Shown in pieces: positions 41,705 through 50,155 of a DNA stretch of 64,000 bases (its first letter is position 1; every line of letters begins with the position of its first letter). The stretch comes from Acidimicrobiia bacterium. Its GTDB lineage: Bacteria > Actinomycetota > Acidimicrobiia > Acidimicrobiales > CATQHL01. The position numbers and the translations under genes are program-made. The notes under the pieces are model-generated. The model had not been told where the DNA came from and made no database searches. It saw only the letters and a program-made list of their open reading frames with translations. The stretch is taken from positions 32,075-96,074 of the forward strand of contig VXXM01000035.1 of NCBI GenBank assembly GCA_009835395.1, written 5' to 3'.

Positions 41705-42879
41705 TGGAGGGCTCCGGAACCCCGAACGGTTACGAACTGGTGGAGGACGAGGCTCGCCTCGTCGAACTCGTCGCCGAGGCGAGCACTGCGCCCCGCTACG
41801 CGCTCGACACCGAGTTCCACCGGGAGCAGACCTACTTCCCCCGCGTCGGCCTCGTGCAGCTGGCCTGGGGGGAGCGGGTGATTCTCCTCGACCCGCTCAC
41901 CACCTCGCTCGAGCCCCTGATCGCACTCCTCGACAGTCCTGCCATAGCGATCATGCACGCCCCTGACCAGGATCTCGAGATCCTGCGGCAGGTTGTCGGG
42001 CGGGTACCGGCACGCCTGATGGACACGCAGACCGCGGCGGGATTCTGCGGTCTGCGCTCGGCCTCGCTGCGCGACCTACTCGCCCGGTTCCTGGATATCG
42101 ACGTGGCCAAGGGCGATCGGCTCACGGATTGGCTGCGCCGGCCCCTGCAACCGGAACAGCTCGCCTACGCAGCCGCCGACGTGCGCCACCTGACACCCCT
42201 CTGGGCGGCCCTGCAGGCCCGCCTGGAGGCCAGTGGGCGTCTGGAGTGGTGCGAGGAGGAGTGCGAGCGGTTGCGCCTTCGCCAATCGGCGGCGCGCCGT
42301 CCCGAGGACGCCTGGCTGCGGGTGCGGGAACTGCGCAGGCTGCCGAGACGCTCCCAGCCGTTGGCGATCGCGGTTGCGGCGTGGCGTGAACGGCGCGCCG
42401 CACAATTGGACATCCCGGTCCGCTACGTGCTCAGCGACCTGGCACTGGCCGCGGTCGTGCAGTCCGCTCCGGACTCGGTGGCCGCTCTCGCCGCGGTGCG
42501 GGGCGTGGACGGCCGGGCGATGTCGGGGTCGGCAGGCAAGGGGCTGCTCGAGGCCATCGCACAAGCGCGCCGCAGCCCCCCACGCGTGCCCCGCAAGCCG
42601 AAGGGTCCCGACCGGTCGCACTTGCAGCCGGTCGTTGCGCTCGTGTCGGCCTGGCTCTCGCAGGTCGCCCGCGACGACGACCTGGATCCCGCCCTCGTGG
42701 CGACCCGGGCCGACCTGACCTCGTTCCTCGACGGCGAGCCGGATGCGCGGCTCGCCGGCGGCTGGCGCTACGAGCGTTACGGCTCACGGGTCGAGGAGTT
42801 GCTGACCGGCAATGCCGCAGTCGCCCTCGAGCCGGACGGGAAGCTGCGTCTTGAGAAGCGCTCCGGGCGGCCGCTCTGA
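41704..42879 (+). CDS. rnd: Ribonuclease D
   Basis: 3'-5' exoribonuclease for tRNA and structured RNA 3'-end processing. 391 residues. DEDDy catalytic motifs: DTEFHREQTYFP (residues ~36-47), HAPDQDLEIL, and YAAADVRHL with Tyr. An HRDC domain (~210-290) follows, plus a second helical C-terminal domain. The ATG shares one base with the mobA stop (TGATG). Confidence 0.9.
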   Translation: MEGSGTPNGYELVEDEARLVELVAEASTAPRYALDTEFHREQTYFPRVGLVQLAWGERVILLDPLTTSLEPLIALLDSPAIAIMHAPDQDLEILRQVVGRVPARLMDTQTAAGFCGLRSASLRDLLARFLDIDVAKGDRLTDWLRRPLQPEQLAYAAADVRHLTPLWAALQARLEASGRLEWCEEECERLRLRQSAARRPEDAWLRVRELRRLPRRSQPLAIAVAAWRERRAAQLDIPVRYVLSDLALAAVVQSAPDSVAALAAVRGVDGRAMSGSAGKGLLEAIAQARRSPPRVPRKPKGPDRSHLQPVVALVSAWLSQVARDDDLDPALVATRADLTSFLDGEPDARLAGGWRYERYGSRVEELLTGNAAVALEPDGKLRLEKRSGRPL

Positions 42880-42938
42880 GCCCGCCGGGAGGGCATCGGC
42901 CGAGTCCCTGCAGGCCCCCTGCCACAGGTCCGGTGGCA

Positions 42939-43082
42939 ATGACGGAGATGAACGTGACCAGCGCACTAGAGTTGTTGATCCCGCGGGAACGCGCGGTGGT
43001 CGTGGCGTTCCTCGCCCAACAGACAGAGCCGGACGCCTGTGGTACGGCGCTCGGTACATCGAGTTCGGAGTTCTGGTTGTGA
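42939..43082 (+). CDS. Possible 47-residue micro-protein
   Basis: Open frame from ATG 42939 (second ATG at 42948) to TGA 43080-43082, reading MTEMNVTSALELL and RERAVVVAFLAQQ. No family recognised. It is of interest mainly because its stop overlaps the GTG of the next small gene (GTGA), a coupling arrangement. It may be only a chance frame. Confidence 0.35.
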   Translation: MTEMNVTSALELLIPRERAVVVAFLAQQTEPDACGTALGTSSSEFWL

Positions 43083-43243
43083 AGAAGGGACGCCACCGGC
43101 GCTACGAGGAAGCCCGAGCGCTGAAGCAGACCAGCGACGGGTTCGACGCGCTGTTCGAGGACGACGAGGAGCCCTGCCCCGAGTGTGGGGCGCTCCCGGG
43201 CCACGACTGCCGATCCTGGTGCGCGCACAGCTCGGACGCCTAG
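43079..43243 (+). CDS. Small protein with CPxCGAxPGxxCR zinc-knuckle
   Basis: 54 residues from the GTG at 43079 (GGAG 8 nt upstream). N-terminal half is basic (KKGRHRRYEEARALK), a short acidic stretch FEDDEE follows, then CPECGALPGHDCRSWCAH, a four-cysteine/histidine zinc-binding pattern like those in small phage and actinobacterial zinc-finger proteins. The frame is open further upstream (ARYIEFGVLVV), so the start could be earlier. Likely nucleic-acid or protein binding; function unknown. Confidence 0.55.
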   Translation: MKKGRHRRYEEARALKQTSDGFDALFEDDEEPCPECGALPGHDCRSWCAHSSDA

Positions 43244-43320
43244 AGCCACAAGACCGGTCACCCTCCCGTCGCGCCAGATCCGACGCCGCCTCGAGGCGCC
43301 GCCCACGACAGCCGAGCCCC

Positions 43321-44991
43321 TCAGCCGCCGGTCTCCTCCAGGATCTCGTCGAGCTTGAGGATGTCGTCTTCGAGCACCAAGCCGACGAACGTGCCGGCGG
43401 CGGTGACCACGGCCAGCATCTCGACGTCGGCCGCGTCCATCGCCGCGACGGCGTCGCGGAGTGTCCAGGAGGGGTTCGCCGCCGGCAGGTCCGCCGCAAC
43501 CATGTCCGCCACGGTCGTGGAGTCCCATTCGCTGCGGGGCAGATCCCCGATCTGGTCCAGACCGCACATTCCCACGTAACGGCTGCCGTCCACCACCGCC
43601 ACCTCGCGCTCGCGACGTCCGAGGACGTGCATCGTCATGAGCTCTGAGATCGTGGCGTCGGGTGGCACGGTGAGGACGTCGGTCCGCAGCACCGACGTGA
43701 TCGGCAGCGTGAAGCGGCGCTCAAGGTGCCCGAGGCGCTCGGCGGCCTGGTGGGAGGAAACACTGGCCCGGCCCGCCACGAGTTGCGCCACGGCTGCGGC
43801 GACCAGCGCGGGAACCACGAACGCCGAACCCTGGCTGGACTCGGCCACGAACATGACCGCCGCGATCGGGGCGCGGTAGCCGGCCCCCAGGAAGGCCGCC
43901 AGGCCGAGCGTCGGGTACAGACCCGTGTCGGTCTGGCCCAGCAACACCCCCACGACGGTGCCCATGAGGACGCCCTGAACGGCCAGAGGGATGAAGAGAC
44001 CTCCGGTGCCGCCCGCCACGACCGTCGCGAGCGTGGCCACGATGCGGATCCCGAACAGCGCCACGATGAGCCAGACTCCCCGGGGCACGTCGAGCACCCA
44101 CTCGGCGGACCGCACACCGGGCCCGAGACTCAGCGGCGATCCGAAGAGCGCGTTCGTGGCGAAGGCCAGCCCGCACAGCAGGCCGCCGGTGGCGACGATG
44201 CGGGGCACCGGCCCGACGCGTCCCGGCAGGGCCTTGGCCCAGCGCACCAGCGCCGAGAACCCCCGGCCGCCCAGGCCGGCGGTGACGCCCACCAGCGCAC
44301 CGCCCAGCAGGTCCACGATCGCCAGGGTCCTCACGTCGCCTGCCAGGCCGGGAAAGACCGGGCTGGTGTCGCCGAGCACGACGGCAAACATCAGGAAGCT
44401 GACGGCGGAGGCCACCAGCGACGGCAGCAGCGCCCGGCGGGTCACGTCGTCCCGGTAGGGCGCCTCGAGAGCGAAGATGACCCCGGTCGCCGGTGCCCGG
44501 AAGATCGCCGCCACCCCGGCGGCGGCACCTGCGGTGAGCAGCATCTGTATCTCCTCGCGGCGCAGGAATCGTCCCAGCACTCGCTGCAGGTTGTGCGCCA
44601 GGGAGGCGCCGGCGAAGATCGAGGGCCCCTCCATGCCCAGCGCGCCGCCGCAGCCGATCGTGGCGGCCCCTGCCAGCAGCTTCGCAGGCAGCTGGCGCAG
44701 CGGCAGCCGCGGCGAACGTTCGTGGAACGCCTTGATGTACTCGTCGGAGGTGGCCGGCGTGGTGCCGCGCCCGCCGACGACGCGCAGCAGGATCGCGGCC
44801 GCGCAGAGCCCGATCAGCGGTGCGAGGGCCTGCTGCCACAGCGGTAGCTCGAAGAGCCGCTCCAGCATGATCTCGACGACGACCTGCTCGAAGAGCGCCA
44901 CCAGCAGGCCGACGCACACACCTACTCCGACCGCCGCGCCGAGCACGCGCGGCAAGCGGCCGGCCGGCCGGAAAGAGCGGAGGAAGCGCAC
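43321..44991 (-). CDS. ClC-family chloride channel/antiporter with CBS pair
   Basis: 556 residues from the GTG at 44991. Membrane core 1-~415 has GMEGP with gating Glu121, FRAPATGVIFALEAPYR, and GGTGGLFIPLA. The classic GSGIP motif with the central serine is not found (region reads TSDEYIKAFHER), so anion selectivity may differ. C-terminal ~430-556 is a CBS-domain pair (VLTVPPDATISELMTM; PSWTLRDAVAAMDAADVEMLAVV), probably nucleotide-sensing. Ends in ILKLDEILEETGG. Channel versus exchanger mode is not decided. Confidence 0.85.
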   Translation of the reverse strand: MRFLRSFRPAGRLPRVLGAAVGVGVCVGLLVALFEQVVVEIMLERLFELPLWQQALAPLIGLCAAAILLRVVGGRGTTPATSDEYIKAFHERSPRLPLRQLPAKLLAGAATIGCGGALGMEGPSIFAGASLAHNLQRVLGRFLRREEIQMLLTAGAAAGVAAIFRAPATGVIFALEAPYRDDVTRRALLPSLVASAVSFLMFAVVLGDTSPVFPGLAGDVRTLAIVDLLGGALVGVTAGLGGRGFSALVRWAKALPGRVGPVPRIVATGGLLCGLAFATNALFGSPLSLGPGVRSAEWVLDVPRGVWLIVALFGIRIVATLATVVAGGTGGLFIPLAVQGVLMGTVVGVLLGQTDTGLYPTLGLAAFLGAGYRAPIAAVMFVAESSQGSAFVVPALVAAAVAQLVAGRASVSSHQAAERLGHLERRFTLPITSVLRTDVLTVPPDATISELMTMHVLGRREREVAVVDGSRYVGMCGLDQIGDLPRSEWDSTTVADMVAADLPAANPSWTLRDAVAAMDAADVEMLAVVTAAGTFVGLVLEDDILKLDEILEETGG

Positions 44992-45098
44992 CGGAGGCGA
45001 GGCTACCGGGCCGGTTGGGCGACTCTGAGAATTATCCGCCGGCTGTCCCGCCGCAGCCCCGTGGCCGCGACCCGCCGCCCCGAGGGCAGACTTCGGGG

Positions 45099-45320
45099 GT
45101 GAGCGACATCCCCGATGCCCTCGAGGACTTGGCCGAGCGCCTCGCCGGCATCGCGGCCGACATGGACGACCTGGGTTTCGAGGAGTTGCGCGCCGCCGCA
45201 TCCGGTGGTGATCCCGGCCATCTGGCCACCGAGCGACGGCTTCTCAAGGCAAGGCGCGCCGTCGGGCGGGCGATCGCCGCGCTGCGAACACCCGAAGGGG
45301 ACGATCCGGTCTCGTTCTGA
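45099..45320 (+). CDS. Small helical protein, unknown
   Basis: 73 residues from the GTG at 45099. Predicted helical: VSDIPDALEDLAERLAG then LLKARRAVGRAIAALRTPEG. No cysteines or membrane segment. It lies between the divergent ClC gene and the convergent transaldolase gene, apparently alone in its transcript. I do not recognise the family. Confidence 0.5.
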   Translation: MSDIPDALEDLAERLAGIAADMDDLGFEELRAAASGGDPGHLATERRLLKARRAVGRAIAALRTPEGDDPVSF

Positions 45321-45333
45321 ATCCTTCGAGCGC

Positions 45334-46428
45334 TCAGGCGGTGAGTTCGGCGGCTCGCCCGGCCAGGGTCTCGAGGAGCTCGTCGAAGGACTTGGCGAAT
45401 GCCGCCACCCCTTCGGCCTCCAGGACCTCCGCCACCTCCGCCAGATCCACTCCAACCGCCGCCAGGCCGTCCACGGCCGCGGCCGCCTCGTCGAGGTCGG
45501 CGTCGATCGTGCGGGTTACGGTGCCGTGGTCCTCGAATGCCTCGAGGGTCGCCTCGGGCAGCGTGTTCACCGTGTCGGGCCCGATCAGGTTGTCGACGTA
45601 CAGCGTGTCGGGGTAGGCGGGGTTCTTGGTGGAGGTAGAGGCCCACAGGGGACGCTGCAGGCGGGCTCCGCGTGCGGCGAGCGCCTCCCAGCGCGGTCCG
45701 GAGAAGCGACGCCGGAAGATCTCGTAGGCCAGCTTGGCCTGCGCCACCGCGATCCGGCCGCGCAGGGCAAGCGCCGCTGCGGTACCGGCGGCTTCCAGGC
45801 GCCGGTCCACCTCGGTGTCCACACGGCTCACGAAGAACGAGGCCACGCCCGAGACGTCGCTCAGATCCCCCGAGCGGCTCTCCAGCCCGCTCAGGTACGC
45901 CTCGATCACCTCCTCGTAGCGCGACAGTGAGAAGATCAGCGTGACGTTGATGCTGTGGCCCTCGGCGGTGAGGGTGCGCACGGCGTCGACACCGGCCGCG
46001 GTCGCCGGCACCTTCACGTAGAGGTTGGGAGCGGCGATCCTCCCATGGAGCTCCCGGGCCGCCTCGGTGGTGGCGGCGGCGGCGTGGGCCAATTCGGGCG
46101 CCACCTCCACCGACACGTATCCGTCGGTGCCGGCGCTGGCGTCATAGGTCGGGCGCAGAACGGCGAGCGCCGCACTGATGTCACTGGTCACGAGCTGCCA
46201 GTAGCTCTCCTCGGTACCGGCCCCTCCGGCGGTCAGCTCCGCCAGGTCGCGGTCGTAGGCATCGCCGGAGGTCATCGCCTTCTGGAAGATCGTGGGGTTG
46301 GAGGTGATGCCGCGGCAGCCCCGCTCCACCCAGCGGGCCAGCTCGCCGCCGGTTATCCAACTCCGCTTCAGGTTGTCCAGCCAGGGGCTCTGCCGCCCCA
46401 CCTCGTGGAGTTCGATCAGCCTGCTCAT
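45334..46428 (-). CDS. tal: Transaldolase
   Basis: Transfers a dihydroxyacetone unit in the non-oxidative pentose phosphate pathway. 364 residues. The Schiff-base Lys139 is in NLYVKVPATAAG. GITSNPTIFQKA near the N-terminus and LWASTSTKNPAY late match the longer actinobacterial/cyanobacterial type. GGAGGGAG precedes the ATG. The start overlaps the tkt stop by 4 bp. Confidence 0.93.
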   Translation of the reverse strand: MSRLIELHEVGRQSPWLDNLKRSWITGGELARWVERGCRGITSNPTIFQKAMTSGDAYDRDLAELTAGGAGTEESYWQLVTSDISAALAVLRPTYDASAGTDGYVSVEVAPELAHAAAATTEAARELHGRIAAPNLYVKVPATAAGVDAVRTLTAEGHSINVTLIFSLSRYEEVIEAYLSGLESRSGDLSDVSGVASFFVSRVDTEVDRRLEAAGTAAALALRGRIAVAQAKLAYEIFRRRFSGPRWEALAARGARLQRPLWASTSTKNPAYPDTLYVDNLIGPDTVNTLPEATLEAFEDHGTVTRTIDADLDEAAAAVDGLAAVGVDLAEVAEVLEAEGVAAFAKSFDELLETLAGRAAELTA

Positions 46429-48467
46429 GACAGCTCCCTCCTCCCATCCGCTCCCTGTGGTACCGGCCGGGTGTCCAGCAGTTCCCTGGCCGCCGCCACG
46501 ACTCGATCCGGGTTCATGCCCAACTCGGCGAGGACGATGTTGCCCGGCGCGGACGCGCCGAATCGCTCCACCCCCAGGGCGCGGTCCACCCAGCGTTCCC
46601 AACCCTGCGTGACGCCCGCCTCCACCGCCACCGACGGCCGGTCGGGTGGGATCACGGCCTGCCGGTACGCAGCAGGCTGGGCGGCGAACAACTCCCAGCA
46701 GGGCATGGACACCACTGCGGCGGCGATGCCCTCGGCCGCCAGTCGCTCGGCCGCGCCGACGCACAGCGCGACCTCACTGCCCGAGCCGACCAGCGTCAGC
46801 ACCGCCCCGGCCGGTTCGTCGAGGACGTAGGCCCCGAGGGCGACTCCCTCGGGGCTGGTCCCCGCCAGCACCGGCGTGGCTTGGCGCGTGAGGATGAGCG
46901 CGGTCGGGCCTTCCGCTTCGAGGGCGACCCGCCAGGCCCCCAGGGTCTCCGGCGCGTCCGCGGGGCGAAGGACCGTCAGGTCGGGAATGGCGCGCAGCGC
47001 GGCCACGTGCTCCACGGGCTGGTGCGTGGGTCCGTCTTCGCCGACCCCCAGGGAATCGTGCGACCAGCAGAACACGACCCGGGCGCGGGACAGGGCCGCC
47101 AGTCGCACGGCGGGGCGCATGTAGTCGCTGAAGACCAGGAAGGTGCCGCCGACGGGCAGCAGGCCGCCGTGACGGGCGACACCCACCATGGCCGCGCCCA
47201 TGGCGTGCTCGCGCACGCCGTAGAACACCTGGCGCCCGTCGCCGGTCTCGCGGCTGAGTGGGCTGTCGCCGGTCAGCTTCGTCCCCGTGTTCCCGGTCAG
47301 ATCGGCCCCGCCCGCCAGGAGGTGGTCCATGGCGCCGGCGAGCGCGTTCAGGCAGGAACCGCTGGCGGCGCGCGTCGCCACCGAGGCACCGACCTCCCAG
47401 GGACCGACGGCGTGGTCCCAGCCCGCCGGGGGTCGGGCCGCCCACAGGCCCGGCAACTCGGAGCGGTTCTCGCCGGCGGCCGCCCAGCGGGCCTCCCAGG
47501 CCCGGCGCGCCGCGGCCCCGCGGCCAACGACGGCGCGGTAGTACTCCAGCACGTCGTCGGGCACCCGGAAGCGCTCGGTGGGCGGCACACCCATCACGGC
47601 CTTGGCGGCCGCGATCTCCTCGTCACCCAGGGCGTAGCCGTGCGCCGCCGGCGCATCGGTGAGGTCTGGGGAAGGGTGGGCGATGTGACTCCGCAGTACG
47701 AGCAGCGAGGGGGCCTCGGCGACCATGGCGCGGCGCAGCGCGGCCTCGAGCGCATCGAGGTCCTCGGCCACCTCGCCCAGGGTCTCGACGTGCCAGCCGT
47801 AGGCGGCGAAGCGGCCGGCGGCGTCGTCGGAGAGCCACAGGTCTGTGCCACCGTCGATGGAGACGCGGTTGTCGTCATAGACGTAGACGAGGCGGCCCAG
47901 ACCCAGATGACCGGCCATGGAGGCCGCCTCGTGGCTCACGCCTTCGGCGAGATCGCCGTCGCTGCAGATCACGAAGGTGTGGTGGTCGCAGAGTTCGGGG
48001 CCGTAGCGGGTGCGCAGCCAGCGCTCGGTCAGCGCCATCCCCACGGCGTTGGCGAAACCCTGGCCCAAAGGACCGGTGGTGACCTCCACACCGATGGCGG
48101 TCTCGGCCTCGGGGTGGCCGGGAGTGCGGCTGCCCCACTGCCGGAAGGCCTTCAGGTCCTCCAGGGTGAGGTCGTAGCCGCAGAGGTAGGCCATGGAGTA
48201 CAGGAGGATCGAGGCGTGGCCGGCGCTCAGTACGAAGCGGTCCCGGTCGGGCCAGTCGGGAGCAGCGGGGTCGAAGGTCATGACCCGGCTCCACAGCACG
48301 TGCGCCAGCGGGGCCAGGGCCATGGCGGTGCCCTGGTGGCCGGAGCGGGCCGCATGGGGTGCATCCATGGCGAGCCCGCGGATCACCTCGATGGCGCGCT
48401 GGTCGAGAGTGGGATCGCGGGGCACTCCGGCGCCGGGGTGGTCCTGCAGGAGACCGCCGAGGCTCAC
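46425..48467 (-). CDS. tkt: Transketolase
   Basis: ThDP-dependent transfer of two-carbon units in the pentose phosphate pathway. 680 residues. N-terminal SGHQGTAMALAPLAHVLW, ThDP motif CSDGDLAEG ... YDDNRVSIDG, middle-domain GVREHAMGAAMVG and FLVFSDYMRPAVR are intact. The GTG start overlaps the FIST gene stop by 4 bp. With tal downstream it is translationally coupled on both sides. Confidence 0.94.
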   Translation of the reverse strand: MSLGGLLQDHPGAGVPRDPTLDQRAIEVIRGLAMDAPHAARSGHQGTAMALAPLAHVLWSRVMTFDPAAPDWPDRDRFVLSAGHASILLYSMAYLCGYDLTLEDLKAFRQWGSRTPGHPEAETAIGVEVTTGPLGQGFANAVGMALTERWLRTRYGPELCDHHTFVICSDGDLAEGVSHEAASMAGHLGLGRLVYVYDDNRVSIDGGTDLWLSDDAAGRFAAYGWHVETLGEVAEDLDALEAALRRAMVAEAPSLLVLRSHIAHPSPDLTDAPAAHGYALGDEEIAAAKAVMGVPPTERFRVPDDVLEYYRAVVGRGAAARRAWEARWAAAGENRSELPGLWAARPPAGWDHAVGPWEVGASVATRAASGSCLNALAGAMDHLLAGGADLTGNTGTKLTGDSPLSRETGDGRQVFYGVREHAMGAAMVGVARHGGLLPVGGTFLVFSDYMRPAVRLAALSRARVVFCWSHDSLGVGEDGPTHQPVEHVAALRAIPDLTVLRPADAPETLGAWRVALEAEGPTALILTRQATPVLAGTSPEGVALGAYVLDEPAGAVLTLVGSGSEVALCVGAAERLAAEGIAAAVVSMPCWELFAAQPAAYRQAVIPPDRPSVAVEAGVTQGWERWVDRALGVERFGASAPGNIVLAELGMNPDRVVAAARELLDTRPVPQGADGRRELS

Positions 48468-49612
48468 GGGGCCGCTCCCTGCCCGAACAACGCGATAGAG
48501 GCCGTGAACCCGTGCAGGTAGCTGCGCGGGCCCACCGGTCCGATCTCGCCGGCGCAGAACATCCCGGCCAGCGGCGCCGGGGCGATGGCGCCGGCCACGA
48601 CCGAGGCGTCCTGATCGGCAACCTCGAAGAGACGCCGGCCCCTGCCGTTGCAGGTGAACAGCAGGGCGCCCCCGGCGCTCCGGCCCGCCATCAGGCCACG
48701 GAGATCCTGGCGCGCGCTTGCGGCGTCACGGACCTGGAATTGCACCGTCGTGCCGGTCTCGACCATGTCGCCCACCGCCAGGGCGCGGGTCTGTCGCTCC
48801 AACCCCAGCACGCCGCGCACCAGGAAGTCGCCCCTGCCGAAGTCCAGCTTGTGCTCGTTCACAACGATGCCGAGATGCAGACCGCGCTGCACGAGGGCGC
48901 GTTCGGAGGGGTCGAGACCCTCCACGATCTCCTGCAGGCGTTCCAGGGCCGGACGGCCACCCAACTCGTGGATCAGGTTGCGCTCACCGTGGGTCACCAC
49001 GTAGGGCTGCCCGATCGGTCGGCAACCCTGGGACACCACGGTCTCGACCTCCGCCTCGGATCCGAGGAGCAGGCCGACGGCCCCGTCGTCGAAGACCTCG
49101 CCGTCGAGCACCAGCCGGTTCCCTCCGGCCGACCCCGATGCCGAGGCCAGCCCGCCGATGGCGCGCACCTGGGGGAATTCGGTCCCGAGCTGCTCCAGCA
49201 GGCGGTCCGCGGGACAGCTGAAAGGATCGGCCAGCAGCAGCAAGGTTCGCGGCTGCTCGTCGAGCAGCGGCAGGTCGTCGGTGGGCGAGTGATCCGCGCT
49301 GAGCGCGGGGTTCAGACGCACCGGCACGGCCGCGTCGAGGGGAGCCGCCCAGGCCGCCACCGCAGGCGTCTCCTCCAACTCCCGGCCCTCGGCGATCACC
49401 GAGACCGCGCCGGCGCCCAGGACGACCTCCGGTGCGAGCCGGTCGGCGAGGGTTGCAGCGAGGAGGTCCATGGCATCGAGGTGCGCCGCGGTGGCGAAGA
49501 ACACCAGCGCGGCGGGCCCCCCGGCATCCAACGCCCCGGCCAGGTCGTCGGCCACGGCGGCAGCCGCATCCGCCGTGGACTCCGCCTCCGAGAGGGCCAC
49601 CGCGAAGCTCAT
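48464..49612 (-). CDS. FIST-domain sensor-like protein
   Basis: 382 residues comprising a FIST_N (~20-200) and FIST_C (~215-370) pair (PQVRAIGGLASASG; GLMAGRSAGGALLFTCNGRG; FCAGEIGPVGPRSYLHGFTAS). FIST domains are proposed small-ligand sensors, often with signalling partners; here there is no kinase or cyclase domain. It is translationally coupled to tkt-tal, so it may respond to a sugar or amino-acid signal relevant to central carbon flow. That link is inference. Confidence 0.82.
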   Translation of the reverse strand: MSFAVALSEAESTADAAAAVADDLAGALDAGGPAALVFFATAAHLDAMDLLAATLADRLAPEVVLGAGAVSVIAEGRELEETPAVAAWAAPLDAAVPVRLNPALSADHSPTDDLPLLDEQPRTLLLLADPFSCPADRLLEQLGTEFPQVRAIGGLASASGSAGGNRLVLDGEVFDDGAVGLLLGSEAEVETVVSQGCRPIGQPYVVTHGERNLIHELGGRPALERLQEIVEGLDPSERALVQRGLHLGIVVNEHKLDFGRGDFLVRGVLGLERQTRALAVGDMVETGTTVQFQVRDAASARQDLRGLMAGRSAGGALLFTCNGRGRRLFEVADQDASVVAGAIAPAPLAGMFCAGEIGPVGPRSYLHGFTASIALFGQGAAP

Positions 49613-49637
49613 CGAAGCGGCGATCGTGGCGCCGGGC

Positions 49638-50033
49638 TCACGTGTCCGCCGCCGGCGGCGGAAGCAGCGTGTAGGGGACCACCGTGCTGGGGCCATCGCC
49701 GAGGCGGCAGTGCGCCTCCACCGTCGCGTAGTCCTCGAACTGCAACTCGGCGCGCACGAGCCGGAAGCTGAACTTCCCGGGCTCCACCTGCAGGTACTGC
49801 ACGTTGCGGGCGATCTGGGAGCCGTCGCGGGTGTAGACCACCTCGAGCACGTCGTTGCCGTCGCCGTCGGTGGGGCACCGCACGATCACCACGAGGTGCG
49901 GCGTCCAGAGCAGCGGCAACTCCGAGGGCGCCGCCACCGAGAAATGCACCCCCGTGAGGTCGAGGCGCGTGGAGGGGCCCGGCACCTGGCGGACATCGAT
50001 TTCCTCGATGAACAGCGCTGCCACGATCTGCAC
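49638..50033 (-). CDS. Conserved hypothetical beta-rich protein (DUF6941-like)
   Basis: 131 residues from the GTG at 50033. Alternating hydrophobic strands (VQIVAALFIEEIDVR, GVHFSVAAPSELPLLW, HLVVIVRCPTDGDG). It ends in VVPYTLLPPPAADT. It resembles small DUF6941-type proteins by layout, but I am not certain of the family. 25 bp upstream of the FIST gene on the same strand and probably in its operon. Confidence 0.55.
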   Translation of the reverse strand: MQIVAALFIEEIDVRQVPGPSTRLDLTGVHFSVAAPSELPLLWTPHLVVIVRCPTDGDGNDVLEVVYTRDGSQIARNVQYLQVEPGKFSFRLVRAELQFEDYATVEAHCRLGDGPSTVVPYTLLPPPAADT

Positions 50034-50140
50034 GCCCTGACCGTACCCCCTGCACCGCCGGGAACGTGGCTTCTGGCACGACGGGCCTAGCGCCCACCGC
50101 GATCTGCGCGGCGGCGCGCCCCGCGCGGGCCCCTCGGGCG

Positions 50141-50146
50141 TACAGT
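50141..50146 (+). promoter_or_regulatory. Putative -10 box of dacB-like gene
   Basis: TACAGT, 9 nt before the ATG at 50156. Near-leaderless arrangement. Confidence 0.4.
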
Positions 50147-50155
50147 TTGGGCGGT

